This document shows positions 23,843 through 32,823 of a stretch of 33,189 bases of DNA, in pieces. The DNA lies in assembly GCA_003148945.1 (NCBI GenBank), contig QGGY01000024.1, positions 1 through 33,189 of the forward strand, given 5' to 3'. Made by a program: the position numbers and the translations under genes. The notes under the pieces were generated by a model. That model saw only the letters and a program-made list of their open reading frames with translations. It ran no database searches and was not told the DNA's origin. Within the stretch, counting starts at the first letter, position 1; every line of letters starts with the position of its first letter. The DNA comes from Murimonas intestini. GTDB taxonomy: Bacteria; Bacillota; Clostridia; Lachnospirales; Lachnospiraceae.

Positions 23843-25834
23843 ATGGAGAAGAAAGTAGTACATAAGAAACTGTGGCTGGTTCTGGCAATCCTGTCTGCTG
23901 TTATTGCTGCTGTCTGCATCACGGTTAACATGAAGCTTCAGGGCAGTCTTGATATTGTAGAGACAAGTGAAGTATCAACAGGAGTTCAGAACCGCTGCCT
24001 TGCCTATGACGAGAGCAGAGACACATTATATCTGGGAACTTACACAAATAAACTGATTGCATATAAAGACGGCGAAAAATTATGGGAGATGGATGCCAAG
24101 GGACCTTTCCGAAAGATCATCCTGCATCCGGAAGATGGTAAACTTTATGCTGGAAATGAGGACAATTTCGTCTACATTGTAAATATGGATGACGGAACTG
24201 TATTAAATAAAATAGATACGGAACGGCGTATATATGACATTGCCGTGACAAAAGACGGCAAAGAGGTGGCTGTATCCACTGCGATACTTGCAAAAAATAA
24301 AAGTAATATCCTGCTTTATGACGAGACAGGAGAACAGCTGAAGAACCTGAAATATACGGTTACCATGCAGCGCCTTGTCTATACGCAGGATGAAGAAAAT
24401 CTGATCTTTATCAACAACCGCGGTGAGGTCATCAAGATAGATAAAGAGGGAAATGAGCTTGCCAAGGTATCCGGAAAATATGAGATGGTAGACCTGCTGG
24501 AGACAGCAGAGGGGAATCAGTATGTGGCAGTGGGCACCAACGGCGCTTACTTGTATCTGGATGAAGACCTCAATGTACTTAGAAGCGGGAAAGCTGCCAT
24601 AGAAAATGGCGGGGTCGTGACAAAGGCAGGGCTGGACACAGAAGGAAATTATCTGTTTATCGGTACAAAAAATGGTTTCCTGTATGTAATGGATGACTCT
24701 GACAGCCAGATCTACAGCACCAGGCTGCCTAATTCAGTATCAGACATGCTTGGAATCGGTGAGGACATCTATGTGACGGGCCTTGGGGACTGGGTGGATA
24801 TTATCCACAGCGGAAGCCTTGCGTATACGGATCTGGCTACCACATTAAAGCCATATACACAGGTGGCTCAGTTTGTATTCCCGGTTCTGGCGCTGTTCTT
24901 CCTGTGCATGTTCATTCCGGGGACACACAGGCTGCTCTGCAGGTTTGCAAAGGCTATGTATAAGTACAGGATGGCATATATCCTGCTCATCCCTACATTT
25001 GCGCTTATTATTATATTCCAGTATACGCCTATTATCACTGCTTTTGTGAGGGCATTCACGAACTGGTCACAGAAGAATAATACCGCCTCCACGATTCAGT
25101 TCGTAGGACTGGAGAATTTCAAGCTCATGTTTACAGAGGGATATTTCCTGACAGGAGTGGGAAATCTGTTTATCTTCCTTGTGACAGCTTTTATTAAGGT
25201 TATGACTGTACCTATCCTGGTCGCATACCTTGTGTATTCAATGAAGTCTGACAAAAAGAAATATGCTTTCAGGTTTCTGCTGGTGCTCCCTATCGTAGTT
25301 CCAAGCGTAGTTTCAGCTTTGTTGTGGAAGCAGATATATGACCCTACTATCGGATTGATCAACCAGACCCTTGGCAAATTAGGGCTGGAAAGCCTTCAGA
25401 GAGTATGGCTGGGAGATGAAGCGACGGCCTTATGGGCGATCATATTCATGGGCTTCCCCTTCATCAATGCACTTGCTTTCCTTGTGTTCTACGGAGGATT
25501 CCTGGATGTGGATGCATCCATGCTGGAGGCTGCCAGGGCTGACGGAGCAAACAGGTGGAAAATATTCTGGAGGATACTGCTTCCTCAGATCAGACCGCAG
25601 ATGAAGATGATCATTATCCTCACATTTATAGGCACGGTACAGGATTTCAACGGAGTCTTCCTGCTGACGGGAGGAGGGCCTGGCACGAGTACATACGTAC
25701 CGGGACTGGAACTTTACTATAATGCCACAAGGTTCGGCCGCTATGGTTATGCCTGTGCGCTTGGTGTTGTCCTGTTTATATTTGTAATGATACTGACTGC
25801 TATTAACATGCGCAAGAGCAAAGAAGACATGTAG
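23843..25834 (+). CDS. MalF-type ABC sugar permease with an N-terminal extracellular beta-propeller
   Basis: A 663-residue fusion. A helix at about residues 9-28 is followed by about 300 residues of short strand-turn repeats resembling WD40/PQQ blades (LAYDESRDTLYLGTYTNKLIAY, ILHPEDGKLYAGNEDNFVYIV, YDIAVTKDGKEVAV, FINNRGEVIKIDKEG). A second helix lies near 340-360. The last 290 residues are a normal six-helix permease (AYILLIPTFALIIIFQYTPII...) with the EAA loop EAARADGANRWKIFWRILLP at about 561-580. Topology places the propeller outside the cell. The frame is unbroken with one AAGGGGG ribosome site, so it is a true fusion. Its partner is the next permease. The propeller may dock the binding protein or the substrate (inference). 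Confidence 0.85.
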   Translation: MEKKVVHKKLWLVLAILSAVIAAVCITVNMKLQGSLDIVETSEVSTGVQNRCLAYDESRDTLYLGTYTNKLIAYKDGEKLWEMDAKGPFRKIILHPEDGKLYAGNEDNFVYIVNMDDGTVLNKIDTERRIYDIAVTKDGKEVAVSTAILAKNKSNILLYDETGEQLKNLKYTVTMQRLVYTQDEENLIFINNRGEVIKIDKEGNELAKVSGKYEMVDLLETAEGNQYVAVGTNGAYLYLDEDLNVLRSGKAAIENGGVVTKAGLDTEGNYLFIGTKNGFLYVMDDSDSQIYSTRLPNSVSDMLGIGEDIYVTGLGDWVDIIHSGSLAYTDLATTLKPYTQVAQFVFPVLALFFLCMFIPGTHRLLCRFAKAMYKYRMAYILLIPTFALIIIFQYTPIITAFVRAFTNWSQKNNTASTIQFVGLENFKLMFTEGYFLTGVGNLFIFLVTAFIKVMTVPILVAYLVYSMKSDKKKYAFRFLLVLPIVVPSVVSALLWKQIYDPTIGLINQTLGKLGLESLQRVWLGDEATALWAIIFMGFPFINALAFLVFYGGFLDVDASMLEAARADGANRWKIFWRILLPQIRPQMKMIIILTFIGTVQDFNGVFLLTGGGPGTSTYVPGLELYYNATRFGRYGYACALGVVLFIFVMILTAINMRKSKEDM

Positions 25835-25849
25835 GGAGGGGGAAGTAAA

Positions 25850-26689
25850 ATGAGTAAGAAAAAGCAAAGACGATTTGAAATAATAGTTACTGTAATTGCA
25901 GTTATCTTCCTGGTTCTGGCGTTTGTACCTATACTTACCATGCTTTTGCTGTCATTTAAATCGAATGCACAGATATATGGGGATTTCTTCTCACTGCCCC
26001 ATCCGGTCCAGTGGAGCAACTATAATACGGCCATAGGAATGCTGATACCAAATATGATCAACTCACTTTTGGTAGTTGCCATTGCTACAATTATTACGGC
26101 GGTACTTTCAGCCCTGGGCGGTTATGTGTTTGCACAGATGCGTTTTCCAGGGAAAAATGTCCTGTTTTTGATGATACTGGCGCTTATGATGGTTCCGGGA
26201 GTCCTCACTCTGACACCCCAGTATGCGCTGATACAGGATCTGAAGCTCTATAATACGTGGTGGGCGCTTATTTTTCCCTGGGTGTCCGGAGGACAGGTAT
26301 TTGGAATCTACCTGTGCCGCACATTTATGGAGAATATACCAAAAGAACTTTTTGAATCAGCTAAGATGGATGGATGTACTGAGTTAAAAGCAATGACCAG
26401 AATAGCTGTACCGCTTTCAAAATCAATCCTGGCCACAGTGGTCGTTATGAAGATGATAGATTATTACAATGATTTCATTTGGCCGCTGATGTCTGTTGAG
26501 AGTAACTCAAAGCAGGTCATTACCGTAGCTATCCGTGTGCTGCAGTCAGCGGCAGGAGCTACAGGAAATGCGGACCTGGGATCTCTGACAGCAGGATTTG
26601 TATTTGCAACTATTCCACTATTTATATTATTTATCTTTACTTCCCGTCTGTATATGGAAGGCCTGACATCGGGCGCGGTAAAAGGCTGA
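25850..26689 (+). CDS. MalG-type ABC sugar permease
   Basis: A 279-residue six-helix inner-membrane permease of the CUT1 class. The first helix is VTVIAVIFLVLAFVPILTMLLLSF, and the ATPase-contact EAA loop is ESAKMDGCTELKAMTRIAVPLSKS. It ends in SRLYMEGLTSGAVKG, typical of the family. GGGAGGGGG lies before the ATG, 15 bp after the propeller permease. The two form the membrane channel. No ATPase gene is present in this locus, so an MsmX-like shared ATPase is likely. Confidence 0.93.
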   Translation: MSKKKQRRFEIIVTVIAVIFLVLAFVPILTMLLLSFKSNAQIYGDFFSLPHPVQWSNYNTAIGMLIPNMINSLLVVAIATIITAVLSALGGYVFAQMRFPGKNVLFLMILALMMVPGVLTLTPQYALIQDLKLYNTWWALIFPWVSGGQVFGIYLCRTFMENIPKELFESAKMDGCTELKAMTRIAVPLSKSILATVVVMKMIDYYNDFIWPLMSVESNSKQVITVAIRVLQSAAGATGNADLGSLTAGFVFATIPLFILFIFTSRLYMEGLTSGAVKG

Positions 26690-26717
26690 TCGGGAATTAA
26701 AGGGACAGGAGACGAAT

Positions 26718-29351
26718 ATGAAGATAGGCCATTTAAGAGTCAGCCATTTGGAAAAGCCATTGGGCTTTTGGCTGGAAAAACCGGAGGTTTCCTGGATCGT
26801 AGAGGAATCCACAGGTAAGAAACAGGAGTCAGCGAGAATTGAAGTAAGCCTGGATGAAGAATTTGGCACGCTTGTCTATGACAGCAAGAGGAGGGAGGAT
26901 ATAAGCTCTCTTAGTGCACCGCTGGAATTTGAATGCATGCCCCGTACACGCTATTATCTCAGAGTTACAGTATGGGCCGATGACGGTGATACATGCACCA
27001 GCCCTGCCACCTGGTTTGAGACAGGCAAGATGTCTGAAGAATGGGAGGCAAAATGGATACAGGCGCCGTTTGACAAAGAAGTGCATCCTATTTTCCAGAG
27101 AACATTTCATATTCCCGGCAGGGTGAAGTCTGCACGCGCCTATGCATCAGGACTTGGGGTATATGAGCTTTATTTCAACGGGAAGAAAGCGGGCAATGAG
27201 TATCTGGCGCCTTTCTACAATGATTATAACCTGTGGGTGCAGTATCAGACATATGATATCACCGGACTTCTGACAGAGGGCGAGAATGCAGTGGGCGCTA
27301 TGCTTGGAAACGGATGGTATAAAGGACGTTTCGGGTTCATGCCTGATATGAAGGAGCTGTACGGTGACAGGATGCAGTTTTTGGCTGAGATCAGGATTAC
27401 TCTTGAAGACGGCACAGAGATGGTGATAGGTACTGATGAAAACTGGCAGTGCCATCCGTCACCTGTTCTGGAGAGCAGCATCTATAATGGTGAGGTTTAT
27501 GATGCCAGAAAAGAGGTGGAGGGGTTTGCGCGGACGGACTGTGATATGTCTGATTTCGTTATGGTGCTTCCGGCAGATCAGCCAAAAGGAAAACTCATGG
27601 AACGCTTAAGCCCTCCTCTGACGATCCAGGAAAAGATCGTGCCTAAGCTGATCCACACGCCGGCAGGTGAGCAGGTGCTGGATTTTGAACAGGTCATGAC
27701 AGGATGGATGGAGTTTGAATGCGATATTCCTGAAAATGCGGAGATCTATCTGCAGTGCGGAGAACTCCTTCAGCATGATAATTTTTATAACGAGAATTTA
27801 AGAACAGCAAAAGAAGAGCTGCGCTATATATCAAATGGGAAAAAAGCCCATGTGCGGCCTCACTTCACCTTCTATGGTTTCCGGTATATCAAGGTCACAG
27901 GATTGGAGGAAGTAAATCCGGAGGATTTTGCAGGGTATGTCATCCATTCAGATCTGGGCTATACAGGAAAGATTGAGACATCAAATGAGAAAGTAAATAA
28001 ACTGATCCACAATGCACTGTGGGGGCAGAAGGGCAATTTCCTTGATGTGCCTACAGACTGCCCACAGAGGGATGAGCGCATGGGCTGGACAGGAGATGCA
28101 CAGGCATTTGCGGCTACTGCATGCTTCAATATGTATACGCCGGCTTTTTACCGCAAGTTCCTCTATGACATGCTTTTAGAGCAGAGAGAGCAGGAGGGAA
28201 GTGTGCCCCATGTTGTACCTGATGTTCTTGGACAGATCCGTACCCTCACAGGTGTTCCGGATGAGATGCAGAATGGTTCATGTGCCTGGGGGGATGCGGC
28301 CACGGTTATCCCGTGGACACTGTATGTATTTTATGGGGATAAGAGCCTTCTGAAGGAACAGTATGAGAATATGAAGGCATGGACAGATTATATCAAAGTG
28401 CAGGATGATACAAGGTGCGGGGGCAGAAGACTGTGGAACTGCGGATTCCATTTCGCAGACTGGCTGGCTCTTGACAACCTGGACCGTGAGAGCAGCTTCG
28501 GGGGAACAGACTGCTATTACGTGGCATCGGCTTATTACTACTATTCTTCTGTCATGACAGCAAAGGCGGCCAGGGTATTGGGGAAGGAAGAGGACGCAGC
28601 TTACTATGGACAGCTGGCGGAAGAAGTAAAAGCAGCCATCAGGAAGGAATATTTTACAGAGACAGGAAGGATTGCCGTAGATACACAGACAGCTATGGTA
28701 TTGGCTCTTTATATGGGATTTGTTCCGGAAGAACATAAAGACAGGCTGATTGCTGATCTGAAGAAAAAACTGGAAGACAATAAACTGCACTTGAATACTG
28801 GCTTTGTGGGAACGTGCTATCTGTGTCCGACCCTTTCTGTAAATGGTCTGGCTGAGTATGCATATACGCTCCTTCTCAATGAAGATTTCCCAAGCTGGCT
28901 CTATGAGGTCAACATGGGAGCTACGACAGTCTGGGAAAGATGGAATTCCGTAATGCCTGACGGACTTGTCAGTGATACTGGAATGAACAGCATGAATCAT
29001 TACGCATATGGTGCGATTGTAGAGTGGATGTACCGCTTTATGGCAGGCATCAATCCGGTGGAGGATGCTCCCGGATTTAAGAAGGCAGTTATAAGGCCGC
29101 AGGCGGACAGAAGGTTTGAGTGGATAGAGGGAATGTATGAATCTGCATCAGGAACTTACAGGTGCGGATGGAAGCAGGAGGGGGACCAGATTACATATCA
29201 GGTAGAGGTTCCGTTTGACGCTGAGGCAGAGTTTATCATTGAGCAGGGGTTAAAAGAAGTGAAGGTAGATCAGGGTACGGCCAGCCTGCAGGCGGAAGAA
29301 GGAAAAATACTGCTTACAGCCGGTAAATACAAGATCACAGCAAAACGTTAA
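26718..29351 (+). CDS. GH78 alpha-L-rhamnosidase
   Basis: An 877-residue enzyme of the GH78 family that releases terminal alpha-L-rhamnose by inversion. It has an N-terminal beta domain and then a rhamnosidase N domain (RSAR/YASGLGVYELYFNGKKAG and AMLGNGWYKGRFGF). The helical barrel carries the acid-site motif CPQRDERMGWTGDAQ (about residues 448-462), and ATTVWERWNS at about 735-744 holds the second catalytic Glu. The C-terminus is a beta sandwich. There is no signal peptide, so hydrolysis takes place in the cytoplasm after import. AGGAGAC lies before the ATG. It follows the permease gene by 28 bp. Plant flavonoid rhamnosides or pectin-derived fragments are plausible substrates. Confidence 0.93.
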   Translation: MKIGHLRVSHLEKPLGFWLEKPEVSWIVEESTGKKQESARIEVSLDEEFGTLVYDSKRREDISSLSAPLEFECMPRTRYYLRVTVWADDGDTCTSPATWFETGKMSEEWEAKWIQAPFDKEVHPIFQRTFHIPGRVKSARAYASGLGVYELYFNGKKAGNEYLAPFYNDYNLWVQYQTYDITGLLTEGENAVGAMLGNGWYKGRFGFMPDMKELYGDRMQFLAEIRITLEDGTEMVIGTDENWQCHPSPVLESSIYNGEVYDARKEVEGFARTDCDMSDFVMVLPADQPKGKLMERLSPPLTIQEKIVPKLIHTPAGEQVLDFEQVMTGWMEFECDIPENAEIYLQCGELLQHDNFYNENLRTAKEELRYISNGKKAHVRPHFTFYGFRYIKVTGLEEVNPEDFAGYVIHSDLGYTGKIETSNEKVNKLIHNALWGQKGNFLDVPTDCPQRDERMGWTGDAQAFAATACFNMYTPAFYRKFLYDMLLEQREQEGSVPHVVPDVLGQIRTLTGVPDEMQNGSCAWGDAATVIPWTLYVFYGDKSLLKEQYENMKAWTDYIKVQDDTRCGGRRLWNCGFHFADWLALDNLDRESSFGGTDCYYVASAYYYYSSVMTAKAARVLGKEEDAAYYGQLAEEVKAAIRKEYFTETGRIAVDTQTAMVLALYMGFVPEEHKDRLIADLKKKLEDNKLHLNTGFVGTCYLCPTLSVNGLAEYAYTLLLNEDFPSWLYEVNMGATTVWERWNSVMPDGLVSDTGMNSMNHYAYGAIVEWMYRFMAGINPVEDAPGFKKAVIRPQADRRFEWIEGMYESASGTYRCGWKQEGDQITYQVEVPFDAEAEFIIEQGLKEVKVDQGTASLQAEEGKILLTAGKYKITAKR

Positions 29352-29371
29352 TATTCTGGAGGATGGGGAAG

Positions 29372-30943
29372 ATGAGGCTGGAGAAGGTAATAGCCCAAAA
29401 GGAAAAACTGGTATTTGTGATACCAGAAGCAAAGGATGGGGATATGGTGCGCATCAGAGAATGCGTGCCCTTCCTGGGGACGGCGCAGGAGAACGTGAAG
29501 GATCAGGAAGTGCCCGTAAAGGATGGCAGGGCAGCAGCAGAGAGATATGCGGACGGCAGGGATATGCTCGCACAGGAATTTGAAATCCGGGTGAATGGGG
29601 AAAAGGCCGATGGGGTGCGGCACGTGACGGATTTCGAGGGCGCTTCCTGCTGGGAGTATCCTTATCCTCAGCCTGAAACGAAAAAAACTCTGGGGGTATC
29701 AGGAGAAGACCAGAAGATCCTGGGCATTAAGCAGACTTTGATCAATATAAATCTCCCGGCAATAATGGCGGTCAATCCAGACCGTGAGACGATCAAATTC
29801 GAGTGCCAGGGCAAAACTTATCATTTTCTGAAAGACAAGGTAGACAAGATTGATGAGTTTATGGAGGAGTCACACAGCAACGGCCTGCTTGTCACAGCCA
29901 TACTTCTGAACTCTCCCAGGCTCTTTGAGAGCGAGGGGGAGAAGGAGCTGCTTGACAAGGTGATCCATCCTGGTTTTGACTGGGATTGCAGCGAGACTTT
30001 TATCAGTGCATTTAATATGGAGCAAAAAGAAGGCCAGGATTATTACAGAGCTTTTATTGAATTCCTTGCCAGCCGCTATTCCAGAGAAGACGGCAGGTAC
30101 GGAAGAATGTGCGGATTCATCATCTCAAATGAAGTAGACAGCCAGTATATATGGGGGAATGCGGGTGAAATGCCTGTGGAGCAGTATGTGCGTGAATATG
30201 AGGCTGCTCTGCGTCTGGCCTGGCTGAGTGCGAGAAAATATTATTCCAATTTCCGTGTCTATGTATCTCTGGACCATATGTGGACCAGGACATACAGAGT
30301 CACAGAGCCTCTGCGTTATTACCGGGGCAGGGATGTGATTGACTATTTAAACAAGTATTCGAAAGAAAATGGTGATTTTGACTGGGGCGTAGCTTATCAT
30401 CCTTATCCGGAGAATCTGATGTACCCTGATTTTTATAATGACAGAAGTGCCGTCTTTGATTATGGGACAGAGCGTATTACTTTCAAAAATATTGAGATGC
30501 TTCCGGCTTATCTGTCTCAGGAGCAGTTCCTCTGCAAAGGCAGGGAGAGAAGGATCATTTTGTCAGAGCAGGGTTTTAATTCCAGAAATGAAGATCCCTA
30601 TACTCTGAAGCAGGGGGCGGCATCATATTGTCTGGCATATCAGAAGGTGAAGATGCTTCCGACAATTGATATGATCACGCATCATGCTTATGTAGACAAC
30701 AGATATGAGTTTGGGCTGAATCTGGGGATCAGACGGCTGAATGATGATGATACTCCCGGTGAGCCAAAGCCTATCTATTATGTGATGCGCGATATGGATA
30801 CACCACAGGAGGCGCAGCGTGTGGAGGAGGCCAGGGAGTTTATCGGAAAAGAACTTTTTGACAGCCTTTTAAATCCTGTTATCACTTACGGGGATGCAGA
30901 CCGTTCTAAAGAGTCTGAGTTTATGCAGTCGGCAGAAGAGTAG
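29372..30943 (+). CDS. DUF5722 protein, putative TIM-barrel glycosidase
   Basis: A 523-residue protein matching the DUF5722 pattern. The first 130 residues are a beta-rich N-terminal part. A TIM-barrel-like region follows, with two acid-bearing strands as in clan GH-A enzymes: GFIISNEVDSQ (Asn-Glu pair at about 253-254, a candidate acid/base) and IILSEQGFNS (Glu at about 399, a candidate nucleophile). A conserved AYHPYPEN loop lies between them. No characterised activity is known to me. The start at 29372 has better spacing to GGAGG than the ATG at 29363. It lacks a signal peptide and follows the rhamnosidase by 20 bp, so the two probably act on the same imported compound. Confidence 0.7.
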   Translation: MRLEKVIAQKEKLVFVIPEAKDGDMVRIRECVPFLGTAQENVKDQEVPVKDGRAAAERYADGRDMLAQEFEIRVNGEKADGVRHVTDFEGASCWEYPYPQPETKKTLGVSGEDQKILGIKQTLININLPAIMAVNPDRETIKFECQGKTYHFLKDKVDKIDEFMEESHSNGLLVTAILLNSPRLFESEGEKELLDKVIHPGFDWDCSETFISAFNMEQKEGQDYYRAFIEFLASRYSREDGRYGRMCGFIISNEVDSQYIWGNAGEMPVEQYVREYEAALRLAWLSARKYYSNFRVYVSLDHMWTRTYRVTEPLRYYRGRDVIDYLNKYSKENGDFDWGVAYHPYPENLMYPDFYNDRSAVFDYGTERITFKNIEMLPAYLSQEQFLCKGRERRIILSEQGFNSRNEDPYTLKQGAASYCLAYQKVKMLPTIDMITHHAYVDNRYEFGLNLGIRRLNDDDTPGEPKPIYYVMRDMDTPQEAQRVEEAREFIGKELFDSLLNPVITYGDADRSKESEFMQSAEE

Positions 30944-30972
30944 AGGACATAACAAATCCGGGGATAAAGCCA

Positions 30973-32307
30973 ATGAGAGAAAAAATGCGGCAGTCAGATT
31001 TATTCCGTATGTCCTGGCCGGTGCTTGCGGAATTGATTTTCATCGGGATTATCGGCAATTTTAACCAGCTGATCATTAACGCATTCTCGCCGGATGCGGT
31101 GGCGGCTACAGGCAGTGCTTCGCTTGTCTTTCAGCTGGTTGTAAATGTTTATGGTATTATTTCAATAGGGGGCAGTATTTTACTGGCCCCTGTTATTGGT
31201 GCAAAGAAAAAAGAAGATGGCATACAGATGGCACTTACAATACTCATAGATACCATGCTGATGGGATTTGTGCTGGGGCTGGGATGCCTGCTGGCTTTGC
31301 CGCTCATTCTCAGGATGCTTCATATTCCGGCAGAGCTGACGTCAATGACGAAAGAGTATCTTGCTATTGTTTTAGGACTGTCCGTTTTTCAGGGGATGTT
31401 AAGTTCGCTTACAGCAGTGTACAGAAGTATGGGCAGAATGAAACTGGTGATGGTAAATGATGCGCTCGTTAACCTGAGCTGTGTCATTTTGAACGGATGT
31501 GTCCTGAGCTTTATTCCCGTGCACAGGCAGAGTATTTCCTTCTATGCACTAAATGGCATCCTGGCACAGGGCCTGGGAGTGCTGGTACTTCTGGCAGCCA
31601 TGAAAAAGGATGGATTCTTCAGTTTAAAACTTAACTTTAAAAAGGTGAGGGAAATCCTCAGAAGGCAGTCAGGCAGAATTCTGCATTTTGGTATTCTGGG
31701 CGGTCTGGAGGGGATTGTCTATCTGATCGGACAGACGGTTGTAATGGGATTTGTGGGAATGCTGGGGACCCAGGCGATGACTGCAAGGGCATATGCCGCA
31801 AACCTTACTGCATATATGGCAGTGTTTACAAGTGCGCTCTCTACTGCCTGCGCCCCGCTGGTGGGTATGTATCTGGGAGAAGGCAGAATCCGGGACGTAG
31901 AGAGGATATGCAGAAAGGTGATCCGGCTGGGGATCGCTCTGACGGCTGTGGTCAGCGCAGTGCTGATGGCAGTCAGCGGTCCTGTCCTGAGGATATATAC
32001 AAAAGATGCAGTGATGCTGGAAGAGGCATATAAGGTCCTGATCGTAAATATAATACTTGAACTGTTAAGGGCAATAGCGGGTCCGGCGGTGGCGGCACTG
32101 AAAGCAGTAGGAGATGTCGTTTATCCTTTTAAAATGGTAATTGTGGGGATGGCTCTAAATATTGGCCTGTCATATATTTGTGGTGTAGTTCTTGGGTGGG
32201 GGCTGACCGGCATATGGACAGGTTATATTACAGACATGCTGTTTCGGAGTGTGATGTGCTGGATGCGTTTTAAGAAGGGAAAATGGCATAATATCAGAAT
32301 GTTCTAA
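30973..32307 (+). CDS. MATE family efflux transporter
   Basis: A 444-residue membrane protein with about 12 helices and the MATE two-half layout. It starts with DLFRMSWPVLAELIFIGIIGNFNQLIINAFSPDAVAATGSA, and the second half starts near GILGGLEGIVYLIGQTVVMGFVG. It is the last gene of the LacI operon, 29 bp after the DUF5722 gene. The ribosome site is weak (GGGGATAAA), so its translation may be low. Its sequence is clearly different from the MATE protein at 11627-13003, so the two are not recent duplicates. The substrate is unknown. Confidence 0.88.
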   Translation: MREKMRQSDLFRMSWPVLAELIFIGIIGNFNQLIINAFSPDAVAATGSASLVFQLVVNVYGIISIGGSILLAPVIGAKKKEDGIQMALTILIDTMLMGFVLGLGCLLALPLILRMLHIPAELTSMTKEYLAIVLGLSVFQGMLSSLTAVYRSMGRMKLVMVNDALVNLSCVILNGCVLSFIPVHRQSISFYALNGILAQGLGVLVLLAAMKKDGFFSLKLNFKKVREILRRQSGRILHFGILGGLEGIVYLIGQTVVMGFVGMLGTQAMTARAYAANLTAYMAVFTSALSTACAPLVGMYLGEGRIRDVERICRKVIRLGIALTAVVSAVLMAVSGPVLRIYTKDAVMLEEAYKVLIVNIILELLRAIAGPAVAALKAVGDVVYPFKMVIVGMALNIGLSYICGVVLGWGLTGIWTGYITDMLFRSVMCWMRFKKGKWHNIRMF

Positions 32308-32312
32308 ATTTA

Positions 32313-32444
32313 GTAACTATTCATCAGGTCTGTGCATTTACTGCACAGACCGTAAGAAAATGATTCAAGGGTGCAAAAATCTCATCGCCGAAGGCGATTT
32401 TAAATGGATTTTTGCATGTAACTGTGAAGGAACTGAATAGTTAC
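32313..32444. repeat. Palindromic repeat element with 11-bp terminal inverted repeats
   Basis: The ends are GTAACTATTCA (32313-32323) and TGAATAGTTAC (32434-32444). Inside are a 10-bp hairpin GGTCTGTGCA/TGCACAGACC (32327-32351) and a nested palindrome at 32372-32416, with outer TGCAAAAATC/GATTTTTGCA and inner ATCGCC-GAA-GGCGAT. There is no T-run after the hairpins. GTAACTATTCA also occurs at 8940-8950, and a 10-base match of its complement at 32794-32803, so the termini recur. It is probably a dispersed, non-coding repeat, and it may also end transcription of the rhamnoside operon. Confidence 0.65.
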
Positions 32445-32597
32445 TTAATTTAAATGTATAATTTGAGTAAATCAGTTAATACTTTATTTGACAGCCCGGG
32501 AGCTGGTAAAACAGGTCCCGGGAAGTGTCTAAATCCAGGTGGTTTTGCGGCAAAAATGAGATGTAGAAAATTTTTTGAAAAATGTTTGAATTTATTG
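32445..32597. other. Intergenic stretch before the tRNA promoter
   Basis: No convincing gene. A GC-rich hairpin, CCCGGGA (32495-32501) with TCCCGGG (32516-32522), stands in otherwise AT-rich sequence. A 63-residue open frame crosses it but has no ribosome site. Confidence 0.4.
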
Positions 32598-32626
32598 TTG
32601 ACAGAACTTGGGAATGATGGTAGAAT
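32598..32626 (+). promoter_or_regulatory. Promoter of the tRNA-Ser pair
   Basis: A perfect TTGACA (32598-32603) and TAGAAT (32621-32626) with a 17-bp spacer, about 68 bp upstream of the first tRNA. Confidence 0.75.
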
Positions 32627-32693
32627 GTTTCTTGCGCTGAAGTGAGTGTGATTCGAAAGAAACAAGGCTCAAAAGCAATTTATACAACCAAAT

Positions 32694-32779
32694 GGAGAGG
32701 TATCGAAGCGGTCATAACGAGGCGGTCTTGAAAACCGTTTGTCCGAAAGGGCGCGTGGGTTCGAATCCCACCCTCTCCG
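32694..32779 (+). tRNA. tRNA-Ser (anticodon UGA)
   Basis: The acceptor arms GGAGAGG and CCTCTCC pair, with discriminator G at 32779. The anticodon loop CTTGAAA gives UGA. The T arm has GGGTTCGAATCCC and a long variable arm, as in serine tRNAs. CCA is not encoded, so it must be added after transcription. Confidence 0.96.
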
Positions 32780-32823
32780 CTCATCAAAAACGATGAATAG
32801 TTATGTTGCGATTAAGGCAATTT

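Noticed and set aside
23843-24860. Separate propeller gene joined to the permease by a sequencing error
   Set aside because: The frame is continuous from one start with a good ribosome site, no internal start or ribosome site is visible at the junction, and the membrane topology is consistent across it.
11627-32307. Recent duplication of the two MATE genes
   Set aside because: The two proteins differ throughout in sequence and length; they share only the family layout.
32372-32416. CRISPR-like or terminator reading of the nested palindrome
   Set aside because: There is only one copy without spacers, and no T-run follows, so neither interpretation holds. It is kept as part of a repeat element.
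32454-32645. A 63-residue frame upstream of the tRNA genes
   Set aside because: No ribosome site; it crosses a GC-rich hairpin and the tRNA promoter, so it is unlikely to be translated.
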